DNA of 5,148 bases, taken from the NCBI GenBank assembly GCA_947307005.1, contig CAMZHY010000291.1:1-5148 (forward strand), in the 5' to 3' direction. Below, in pieces: positions 1-5,148 of the stretch (position 1 is its first letter; each line of letters starts with the position of its first letter). The notes below the pieces were generated by a model, which worked only from the letters and a program-made list of their open reading frames with translations, was not told the DNA's origin and made no database searches. Source of the DNA: an uncultured Planctomycetaceae bacterium (GTDB lineage: Bacteria; Planctomycetota; Planctomycetia; Pirellulales; Thermoguttaceae). Position numbers and translations under genes: made by a program.

Positions 1-37
1 GAGGGAGTTCCTTCAAAACCCTTTTTTATTCGACTCG

Positions 38-54
38 CTCGGGGTTTTCCCGAG
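38..54. other. Small hairpin in the gene-free left end
   Basis: CTCGGG (38-43) and CCCGAG (49-54) form a perfect 6-bp stem with a GTTTT loop. GACTCG (32-37) and CGAGTC (51-56) offer an alternative pairing. Only TCTATT follows on the plus strand and A-rich sequence on the minus, so terminator function is weak. Apart from this hairpin and the repeats, positions 1-186 show no gene. Confidence 0.35.
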
Positions 55-82
55 TCTATTCGATAATTCCGTCCGATTGTAT

Positions 83-154
83 CGGATGTATTCTGACGCA
101 TTCGGACGTATTCTGGACGCCTCTTTGTACACCTCTTTGGACGCCTTTTTGTGA
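83..154. repeat. Degenerate short tandem repeats downstream of the integrase remnant
   Basis: Two related series are visible on the plus strand. CGGAYGTATTCT occurs at 83-94 and 103-114 (11 of 12 identical, 20-nt period). It runs into a 12-nt series GCCTCTTTGTAC (119-130), ACCTCTTTGGAC (131-142) and GCCTTTTTGTGA (143-154). GGACGCCTCTTTGT (115-128) and GGACGCCTTTTTGT (139-152) differ at one base. No gene covers the stretch. The function is unknown; slippage-generated sequence and recombinase-binding repeats are both possible. Confidence 0.6.
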
Positions 155-186
155 AAATGCGGTTTTTTTCTAGTGTTTTCTTTGGT

Positions 187-372
187 TCAGGAAGATACTG
201 AATTTTCCCGCGTCGCCTTATCGAAGTCGCTTTCCAGAAGGTGTAGATAGTGGTCTACGGCTGTTTTTTCGCTGTGTCCAACCCATTCCGACTCGGCAAT
301 TACGCCGAAATCTTGATAGATTTCTATAGCGTGTGAGCTGCAATTTCTGGATGAGACGTTCCCACAGTTCAA
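187..372 (-). pseudogene. Remnant of a tyrosine recombinase/integrase, C-terminal catalytic end only
   Basis: About 61 codons read like the last part of a phage-type integrase: ESEWVGHSEKTAVDHYLHL followed by a DFDKAT tail. The GHS box (third conserved His) and the HY with the nucleophile Tyr are present. The N-terminal DNA-binding domain, the first catalytic Arg and the beta-hairpin Lys are absent, and the HxxR box is not recognisable: the expected position reads about GNVS. The nominal start is a TTG at 370-372 with no ribosome site. The same frame stays open leftward of it into a basic RRRRKQGLN stretch that may also be integrase-derived, so the homologous segment may reach about position 400, where it abuts the 195-residue gene. 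It is most likely a dead fragment left by deletion or by insertion of the neighbouring DNA. A similar C-terminus is common in Planctomycetota-type integrases, from memory. Confidence 0.68.
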
Positions 373-400
373 ACCCTGCTTTCGACGTCGACGCGATTGA

Positions 401-418
401 CGACCTTTTGGAAGGTCG
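401..418 (-). other. Short hairpin after the 195-residue gene, possible weak terminator
   Basis: A perfect 7-bp inverted repeat (CGACCTT / AAGGTCG) with a 4-nt loop starts 15 nt after the stop codon at 434. No U-run follows, so intrinsic termination would be weak. It may instead protect the 3' end or be incidental. A second small palindrome, CGACGTCG (383-390), follows. Confidence 0.35.
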
Positions 419-433
419 AGCGGCGACGCCTCG

Positions 434-1021
434 TCACATCCATTCGTCTCCCGAGAACAACCACCACGCTTTCGTCTCGTAATCTAACGAGAAACTGTCG
501 TCGATAAAGCCGGCGATATCCCCGAGGCGGTCCGCCATGTCGAGTCCGTACGTTCCGTCGCGCATCTTTGCGGCGATTTTGCTGCAGTCGGTCGTCTTTT
601 GCAAAACTCCCTTTTCGAATTCAAACTCGATCAGCTCCTTATACGCGTAAGGACGCTGATACCCCATGTGAATGTAATACTTGTGGATGAACCCCTCTCC
701 TAGGAGAATCTTGCCGGAAAACGGAATCGTTAAATTCACGCCCTTGTAGGTCCGACAGCCCATATCATCTTTTGACCAAGAAGCGGAAACGCCGTTAAGT
801 TTAGGATAACGCCATTTTCTATTGGATATGTGAAGATTATCGAGAATCAGCGCTTCGTCGGTAATTTTGTACTCGCACCAGAACCCTCGGTAGAGCGCCG
901 TGCAGCAACCCTGAGGCTTTAATCCGTATTGTTCGGGGGCAAAGGGGATCGGCGCCGATAGGGCGGCTAGGGAATACTTTTTTCCTTTGTACTCAAATTT
1001 GTCGGAAATTTGCGCGGTCAT
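434..1021 (-). CDS. Conserved hypothetical protein, 195 residues
   Basis: I know of no function for this protein. It starts MTAQISDKFEYKGKKYSL and resembles, from memory, an uncharacterised family of soluble bacterial proteins that open with MTAQ(I)xxxFxYxGxxY and carry a 'TALYRGFWCEY' block (here residues 42-52) and a 'YIHMGYQRPYAY' block (about 115-126). A Cys pair is at about residues 39-40, and the C-terminus is rich in aromatic residues (WWLFSGDEWM). There is no signal peptide or membrane segment, so it is probably cytoplasmic. The ATG at 1021 is chosen for its strong Shine-Dalgarno site; the 221-codon reading from 1099 adds an unlikely basic leader. The gene is transcribed in the same direction as BREX, but the terminator at 1257-1297 and a 300-nt gap from the previous gene make it a separate unit. 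A link to defence is possible only by location. Confidence 0.82.
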   Translation of the reverse strand: MTAQISDKFEYKGKKYSLAALSAPIPFAPEQYGLKPQGCCTALYRGFWCEYKITDEALILDNLHISNRKWRYPKLNGVSASWSKDDMGCRTYKGVNLTIPFSGKILLGEGFIHKYYIHMGYQRPYAYKELIEFEFEKGVLQKTTDCSKIAAKMRDGTYGLDMADRLGDIAGFIDDSFSLDYETKAWWLFSGDEWM

Positions 1022-1028
1022 CGTTATG

Positions 1029-1034
1029 CTCCTT
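1029..1034 (-). promoter_or_regulatory. Ribosome binding site that sets the start of the 195-residue gene
   Basis: AAGGAG on the minus strand lies 7 nt before the ATG at 1021. The frame is open back to an ATG at 1099, but that start sits next to the hairpin and has no such site. The extra 26 residues are also basic and unlike the rest of the protein. Confidence 0.85.
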
Positions 1035-1066
1035 CGCATTAAAAGGTTTTGTTTTTCATTCCTGAA

Positions 1067-1097
1067 GCGGAGCGAGCGCAACTTCGCTCGCTCTCGC
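1067..1097 (-). other. GC-rich inverted repeat in the leader of the 195-residue gene
   Basis: Perfect 9-nt arms GAGCGAGCG (1070-1078) and CGCTCGCTC (1085-1093) flank a 6-nt loop, and GCG/CGC extends the stem to about 12 pairs across a one-base bulge. No T-run follows on either strand, so it is not an ordinary terminator. It lies about 46 nt upstream of the gene's ATG and would form a stable hairpin in the 5' leader. It could stabilise the mRNA, bind a protein, or be a dispersed palindromic repeat. Confidence 0.55.
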
Positions 1098-1109
1098 AAG
1101 CGCGACTAC

Positions 1110-1170
1110 ATCGTACCCGACGAATATTTATTCCCAATAATTTTCGCAATTTTTTTTAGAAAAAGTTCAA
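1110..1170 (-). promoter_or_regulatory. AT-rich intergenic stretch, candidate promoter for the 195-residue gene
   Basis: The 235 bases between the BREX terminator and the next gene hold no convincing gene. About 1120-1195 is markedly AT-rich compared with the rest of the window, with A/T runs at 1150-1157 and 1176-1180. One weak sigma-70-like pair is visible on the minus strand: TTGGGA (1132-1137) and TACGAT (1110-1115), 16 nt apart, each matching 4 of 6 consensus bases. A transcript from it would start near 1103, just before the hairpin at 1068-1097. The need for a promoter here follows from the terminator upstream; the exact boxes are uncertain. Confidence 0.25.
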
Positions 1171-1256
1171 AACCGTTTTTGACTCGTATTTTCCCGAATC
1201 ATACTGACGATAGAGACGTCGGTTCGCGACGCTTCTTCGACGCGTCCGAAAGCGAA

Positions 1257-1297
1257 CAATAAAACCGCCGTCTCGATGGGAGAACGCGAGGCGGCGG
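1257..1297 (-). terminator. Rho-independent terminator of the BREX operon
   Basis: On the minus strand an 11-bp GC-rich stem (arms 1287-1297 and 1265-1275, one C-A mismatch) with an 11-nt loop is followed directly by TTTTATTGTT. It lies 27 nt beyond the stop of the small membrane gene. The plus strand has no T-run after the stem, so it acts only in the leftward direction. It separates the BREX transcript from the next gene. Confidence 0.88.
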
Positions 1298-1324
1298 CGC
1301 GGGCTGGACTTGATAGACGCGGCG

Positions 1325-1528
1325 TTAGTCGCAAAACGTTCCGATCAGCCAAAGAACCAAGAGGACAATCGGGACGATAATAATCAGCAGTCCGACGAGC
1401 GCGACGAGACAGCCGCACCCGAGACCGACGGCGTCCTGTATCCAGTCCGGCAGAAAGGACAGGAAGAACACGACGGCGACGAACACGGAGACGCCGAGAA
1501 GGATAAGCCCGAAAATAATCTCAAGCAT
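1325..1528 (-). CDS. Small two-helix membrane protein, last gene of the BREX operon
   Basis: This 67-residue, strongly hydrophobic protein matches no family I can name. Two transmembrane helices are evident, at about residues 4-26 and 36-63, joined by a short polar loop (PDWIQDAV, 27-34). The second helix begins with a GCGC motif (Cys38, Cys40), and a third Cys is at position 66 in the FCD tail. There is no cleavable signal peptide with a clear cleavage site, so an inner-membrane hairpin is most likely. The ATG at 1528 is the only good start: an in-frame TGA lies 24 nt upstream. The ribosome site is weak (GAG at 1538-1540, 9 nt upstream), so translation may depend on coupling to brxL, whose stop is 17 nt away. 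An intrinsic terminator lies 27 nt after its stop, which places it on the BREX transcript. It could be a defence accessory, a holin-like or toxin-like peptide, or an unrelated passenger. It is not a standard BREX gene as far as I know. Confidence 0.72.
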   Translation of the reverse strand: MLEIIFGLILLGVSVFVAVVFFLSFLPDWIQDAVGLGCGCLVALVGLLIIIVPIVLLVLWLIGTFCD

Positions 1529-1545
1529 GGAATTTCGCTCTAGCG

Positions 1546-3612
1546 CTATTCAACCCCTAGCGCTTTGAAGACGGCGTCTTCGGCTCGATCGTAGAAGAGC
1601 AGGCTGAAGTTCCCGAGGAGTTCCGACGGGACGGTTCCGAGGTCGGGCGCCGACGTTATCGGAAGAAGAACCTTCTTCGCTCCGGCGTCAAGACACGCTT
1701 GAAGCGTGTTCGCAAGTTCGTCGACCTTAACGAGCGCGCCGCCTATCGTCATTTCGCCGAGAATCGCGAGGGAACTCAAAACGGGCCTCCCTAGCGCGAC
1801 CGAGCAGAGCGCGACGAGCGTCGGGAGCGCGAGTTTGTCGGTCATGCCGATCCCCTGCAAGTCCTGATAGCCGACGACGTAGTCTTTCGTCGTAGCGCTG
1901 ACCGAACTGCTAATACGCTTCGCGTTCGCTCTGAGATAATTGAACGCGACGTTCGACGACTCCTTCGCTTCTCGGTCGCCGCCGAGTCCGGTTCGTTCGA
2001 ACTTGCCGGAGCCGGGGCGCGATTGCGATTCAAGCCGAAAGACGCCGATTCTTCCAGACTTCGCGCGTCCGACCGCGTAGACGCGCCCCGGATCGCACGT
2101 TCCTTCCGGAATCAGCGTTCCGCCGCCCTGTTCCGGGACGGGAACGAATCGTTCCTCGAACGTTTCCTCGTTGATATAGGAGAAGTTCACGTCGTAGAAC
2201 TCCATCCCGCCGAGTTTTTTGAGCTGTTCCTTAACGCGCCGACGCATTTCGAGCGCAAGCCGAAGGATTTCCTCGATTTCTTCTTTCGAGTACTCCCCGT
2301 CCGGATAGAGCAGTTTGACTAGTCCGCCGACCGTCTTTCTGACCGCGGTCGCGTCGCGCTGGTTCAGATTCTTACCGAGTTTGAAATATTTGTCGAGCGC
2401 GTCTCCATGCTGTTCCTTTCGCAGTTCGCGCATGAACTCCGCGAGGTAATCCGTGATGAACCCGTAGTCGTTCGTGAAATGTTCCGGACGAAACTTCGGA
2501 ACTTCCCATCCGGGAATATAGCAATGGATGCGGTCGAGGAACGCCGTATCTTCGCCCATCTCGGGAGGGAAGGGCGCGAACAGACTGCTCGTCTTGAGTA
2601 GAACGTCGACGCTCTGGTTGATATTGCCGACGAAGACCATCGAAGCGCTCGCCGCTTTTTCTTCCTTTCCGCGCGCGAAAGACCCGGAGTTCATGTAATC
2701 CTTCATGATCTGAACGCCGTCCTTGTCCTTGAAGTTGATCCCCGCGACCTCGTCGAACGCGACGCAGTCCCAAAGCCCAACGAGTCCGACCTGTTTGCTC
2801 GCCATATTGTAGAAAAGGTTCGCGACCGTCGTCTGACCGCCGGAAACCAAGATGCTGTTCGACGAGATTTCTTTATAGAGGTGCGATTTGCCCGTGCTTC
2901 GCGGTCCGAGTTCGCAGAGATTATAGTTGTTCTCGACGAGCGGAATCATGCGGAGCAGCAGCAGTTGTTTCTCCCGTTCGGAGAGTTTCTCCGGCTCCAT
3001 TCCGACGGAGCGCAGTAGAACGGCAATCCATTCGTCCTTTGTGAACGCCTTGCGACCTTGTTTAAGCTCTCCAATATCGACACGCGGGGTCTGAATCGGG
3101 GTGACCTTGCGGATATGAACGGGATTGCGATTCTTCTTCTCCTCTTCGTCGAACTCGTATTCGAGCTGCGCGATGCACCAGACGCCGCCGCAGAGGAGTC
3201 GGTCGAACTTCTGCGGATATTCGTCGGGAATCAGGACTTCCTTCAGTCCGAGATTGGAGAACTCCGCCTCGTAGACGTCGCGTTTGAGGTTCAGCCGAAC
3301 CGTGATTTTATCGATCACGGTATAGCTTCCCTTTTCTCGGAGCCTTGCGACGATCTTCTGCGCCTCGTCGGGACGCGCGAAATTTTCCGCCAGAATATTC
3401 TTAACCCGTTCGACGCCCTTTTCGACGATTTCTTCGTCGTCGGAACTGCAATATTGTCCCAGAAGGAACTCGAGAACGTAAACAGGCGCGTTCGCGCCTT
3501 CTTTGATTCTCTTCGCGAGGTCTTTTCGGACGATCTTGCCGTCGAAATGTTCGCGCAACTTGTTTTTCACAATTTCGCGCGAGTCCGAAGCGTTTTCAGC
3601 ATTTTGATCCAT
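1546..3612 (-). CDS. brxL: BREX Lon-like AAA+ protein BrxL
   Basis: BrxL is the BREX effector ATPase: in studied type 1 systems it is dispensable for methylation but needed to restrict phage, and it assembles into DNA-binding rings. The 688 residues match the family's usual length of about 690. Residues 1-200 form the family-specific N-terminal region. The AAA+ core has Walker A GPRSTGKS (236-243), a Walker B-like VAFDEV (284-289, acidic pair D287-E288), a sensor-1-like VGNIN (328-332) and a candidate arginine finger in FLDRIH (R361). Residues about 573-688 resemble the Lon protease C-terminal domain (GEMTIGG at 619-625, AGAKKVLLP at 643-651). A hand alignment to E. coli Lon puts neither the catalytic Ser nor the catalytic Lys at its usual place, as is typical of this family, so proteolysis is doubtful. 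The ATG start is supported by GAGGT 7 nt upstream (3620-3624). The gene lies 18 nt after pglZ and 17 nt before a small membrane gene. Confidence 0.95.
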   Translation of the reverse strand: MDQNAENASDSREIVKNKLREHFDGKIVRKDLAKRIKEGANAPVYVLEFLLGQYCSSDDEEIVEKGVERVKNILAENFARPDEAQKIVARLREKGSYTVIDKITVRLNLKRDVYEAEFSNLGLKEVLIPDEYPQKFDRLLCGGVWCIAQLEYEFDEEEKKNRNPVHIRKVTPIQTPRVDIGELKQGRKAFTKDEWIAVLLRSVGMEPEKLSEREKQLLLLRMIPLVENNYNLCELGPRSTGKSHLYKEISSNSILVSGGQTTVANLFYNMASKQVGLVGLWDCVAFDEVAGINFKDKDGVQIMKDYMNSGSFARGKEEKAASASMVFVGNINQSVDVLLKTSSLFAPFPPEMGEDTAFLDRIHCYIPGWEVPKFRPEHFTNDYGFITDYLAEFMRELRKEQHGDALDKYFKLGKNLNQRDATAVRKTVGGLVKLLYPDGEYSKEEIEEILRLALEMRRRVKEQLKKLGGMEFYDVNFSYINEETFEERFVPVPEQGGGTLIPEGTCDPGRVYAVGRAKSGRIGVFRLESQSRPGSGKFERTGLGGDREAKESSNVAFNYLRANAKRISSSVSATTKDYVVGYQDLQGIGMTDKLALPTLVALCSVALGRPVLSSLAILGEMTIGGALVKVDELANTLQACLDAGAKKVLLPITSAPDLGTVPSELLGNFSLLFYDRAEDAVFKALGVE

Positions 3613-3619
3613 AACTTTT

Positions 3620-3624
3620 ACCTC
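3620..3624 (-). promoter_or_regulatory. Ribosome binding site of brxL
   Basis: GAGGT on the minus strand lies 7 nt before the ATG at 3612, inside the 18-nt gap after the pglZ stop. It fixes the brxL start and fits coupled translation of the two genes. Confidence 0.7.
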
Positions 3625-3630
3625 GCGCTT

Positions 3631-5148
3631 TTAGAATCCGAAATCGTCGAACGCAAGAGGAACGTCGATCTGGAACGTCTCGCGTAGGAGTTCGCGTCCG
3701 TTCGCCTCTTCGACGACGACCAAATAGTAGTCGTCCGCCGCGTCGAATTTACGCTCTTTTAAGTTGAAAAGGATATGGAACTTGCGATCGCGGGGTTCGG
3801 GATCGGTCTTATCGGCGACGATTTTTCGTTCGTCGCTTACGGGCTGATTCGCGGCGTCGACGAAGAATATCCGATATGTCGCGGGCTGAAGCGCGCCGCC
3901 GACCGGCTCCGTCTGGTAGAAGTCCAAGGCGAACGTCTTATTGCTAACCTTGCGAATCGCGGAGAGGAGTTTGATCTCGACGGACTTCGCGTCGTACTTA
4001 TCCTTGTTCTTCCGATATTCCTTGTATTGATTCCTCAAAGCGTGACACTCGATCACGGGGACGACCATTTCTTGCAGACTCGCGCCGCCGTGGACGTATC
4101 GCGTCGAACCGCCGCCGCCGAGCGCGAGCCGCTGGACGCCGCGAGGAGCGAAGGCGTCGAAAGGCGCGTCGGGATCGAGGAATTTCACGGGCGCGAGGAA
4201 CTCGGGTTTGGCGCCCTTCTTGAGGATCGCGTAGCGTCGTCCAATTTCAACGTCGCATTCCTTCGTGGTCGTCTTTTCCGTCTTGTCGTATTCATTGAGC
4301 GGTTCGTTCGTATAGAGGAACCCGTGGTCTGCGGTTATCGCGATATTCGCGCCGCCCCATTCGTTGACGATGATTCGAACCATGTTCCTGATCTGTTCAA
4401 TCGCCGTCTCGCAAGCTTTGAAGACGGAAGCGTCGTCGTTGTGCCCGGCGGCGTCGATCGCGTCGTGATAGATATAGACGACCTTCATTCCCTTGACGCG
4501 CGCCTGACGTTCAACGCCCTTCATCGCGACGAGTTCGGAATATTTCAGCGCGACGCTCGCAGGTTCGACGGATTTGAGGATTTTCTCGCGATTATCGGCG
4601 TCGGAGGGGATTCCGTCCGCTAGAACGGCGAGTTTGCCGTTCTTGAGTTCGACGGTCAGCTTCTTGTGCGGCAAGAGCGCCGCCATGCCGAAGGGAGTGA
4701 TCGTCGGAAAGACCGCCTGCGTCGTCTTCAGAACGACGTCTATCTTTAGTTTCGCGTCTGACTCAAGCCGCTTCGCGAGCGTCGCCGCGACCTCGTAACG
4801 CAGCGCGTCGGAAACAACGACGTAAATCTTTGCCGAAGCGCTTGCGACGCAATCCCGGTAGAAATTAGTCTGAATCGGAACTTCGCGGATTCGTCCATAC
4901 TCGCCGAGATTATCTTCGCTCGCGTTCGACCAGTTTTCGCCGAGATTAACGAGGAACCAGTTCGAATAGAGCGCTTCGACCCTCTCCTTCACGCTCTTGA
5001 ATAGTTCCGTGAGCGTTTCATGATAGCGGTTCTCGATATCGTAATATCGCGCGTGGAACTCGCTATAATAGGAGTCCATGAGGTAATAGTCGCTTACGTA
5101 TTCTTCCCAAACCTTCTCCGGTTCCTGCGTGTGGAATCCCACCTCGTG
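3631..5148 (-). CDS. pglZ: BREX phosphatase-like protein PglZ (type A), C-terminal 505 codons; 5' end outside window
   Basis: PglZ is a core BREX component with an alkaline-phosphatase-superfamily fold, needed for both host methylation and phage exclusion. The reading frame runs off the right edge. The first in-frame GTG (5142) is preceded by open codons and has no evident ribosome site, so it is not the start. Family members are usually over 800 residues, so roughly the last 60% is visible. Numbering from that GTG, metal-site motifs appear in order: VVSDALRYE (Asp112), TITPFG (147-152), YHDAIDAAGH (226-234), ITADHGF (Asp272-His273) and YVHGGASLQEMVVPV (His351). A beta-rich C-terminal region of about 120 residues follows and ends in DDFGF. 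All ligand-type residues look intact, so the protein is probably functional. brxL begins 18 nt after the stop, as in type 1 BREX clusters. Family recognition is from memory of the motifs and synteny. Confidence 0.93.
   Translation of the reverse strand, partial: HEVGFHTQEPEKVWEEYVSDYYLMDSYYSEFHARYYDIENRYHETLTELFKSVKERVEALYSNWFLVNLGENWSNASEDNLGEYGRIREVPIQTNFYRDCVASASAKIYVVVSDALRYEVAATLAKRLESDAKLKIDVVLKTTQAVFPTITPFGMAALLPHKKLTVELKNGKLAVLADGIPSDADNREKILKSVEPASVALKYSELVAMKGVERQARVKGMKVVYIYHDAIDAAGHNDDASVFKACETAIEQIRNMVRIIVNEWGGANIAITADHGFLYTNEPLNEYDKTEKTTTKECDVEIGRRYAILKKGAKPEFLAPVKFLDPDAPFDAFAPRGVQRLALGGGGSTRYVHGGASLQEMVVPVIECHALRNQYKEYRKNKDKYDAKSVEIKLLSAIRKVSNKTFALDFYQTEPVGGALQPATYRIFFVDAANQPVSDERKIVADKTDPEPRDRKFHILFNLKERKFDAADDYYLVVVEEANGRELLRETFQIDVPLAFDDFGF

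Noticed and set aside
32..60. Hairpin at the left end as an intrinsic terminator
   Set aside because: No convincing T-run follows on either strand, so it is listed only as a hairpin.
83..154. A CRISPR array
   Set aside because: The units are only 10-12 nt, directly abutting and degenerate, with no unique spacers of constant length.
1022..1099. Upstream start at 1099 that would lengthen the 195-residue protein to 221 residues
   Set aside because: The extra segment is basic and leader-like and falls on the hairpin. The AAGGAG site 7 nt before the ATG at 1021 is far better.
987..1262. A plus-strand frame of 91 codons across the intergenic region
   Set aside because: It overlaps the start of the 195-residue gene, the hairpin and the AT-rich stretch, and has low-complexity composition and no ribosome site.
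2372..2773. A 133-codon frame within brxL on the same strand
   Set aside because: It is an Arg-rich out-of-frame reading of the AAA+ region and has no domain of its own.
3058..3687. A 209-codon open frame on the plus strand, antisense to brxL and the end of pglZ
   Set aside because: It overlaps two well-supported genes, has no recognisable motif, and is explained by the same codon-composition effect.
3775..4623. A 282-codon open frame on the plus strand, antisense to pglZ
   Set aside because: It lies wholly inside pglZ, whose motifs are clear. It has no ribosome site and its composition is an Arg/Asp/Val-rich mirror of the pglZ codons. Frequent TCG, GCG and GAC codons leave few stops on the opposite strand.

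Overview
The window is a bacterial defence locus read entirely from the minus strand. Its right three quarters are the 3' end of a BREX operon: the C-terminal part of pglZ (cut by the window edge), then brxL, then a 67-codon gene for a two-helix membrane protein, closed by a clear intrinsic terminator at 1257-1297. The pglZ-brxL order matches the tail of a type 1 BREX cluster (brxA-brxB-brxC-pglX-pglZ-brxL), so brxA/B/C and pglX are expected beyond position 5148. The gaps between the three genes are only 18 and 17 nt, which points to one transcript.

Left of the terminator lies an AT-rich intergenic stretch with a weak candidate promoter and a GC-rich hairpin. A separately expressed 195-residue protein of unknown function follows (434-1021, good Shine-Dalgarno). 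After it comes a remnant of a tyrosine recombinase C-terminus (187-372) that keeps the GHS...HY signature but lacks the rest of the enzyme. The last 186 bases hold no gene. They contain degenerate 10-12 nt tandem repeats and a small hairpin.

The organism cannot be named from this sequence. Base composition is moderately GC-rich, with many TCG/CGA/GCG/GAC words. The integrase fragment resembles recombinases I associate with Planctomycetota and related phyla, but this is a weak, memory-based guess.

How the parts work together: in BREX, PglX with partner proteins methylates host DNA at an asymmetric site, PglZ is a metal-dependent phosphatase/phosphodiesterase-fold component, and BrxL is the AAA+ effector needed to block phage. 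The core is therefore a known system. The less explained parts are the small membrane gene inside the operon ahead of the terminator, and the orphan gene plus integrase scar on its flank, which suggest that the locus sits in a mobile or formerly mobile defence island.
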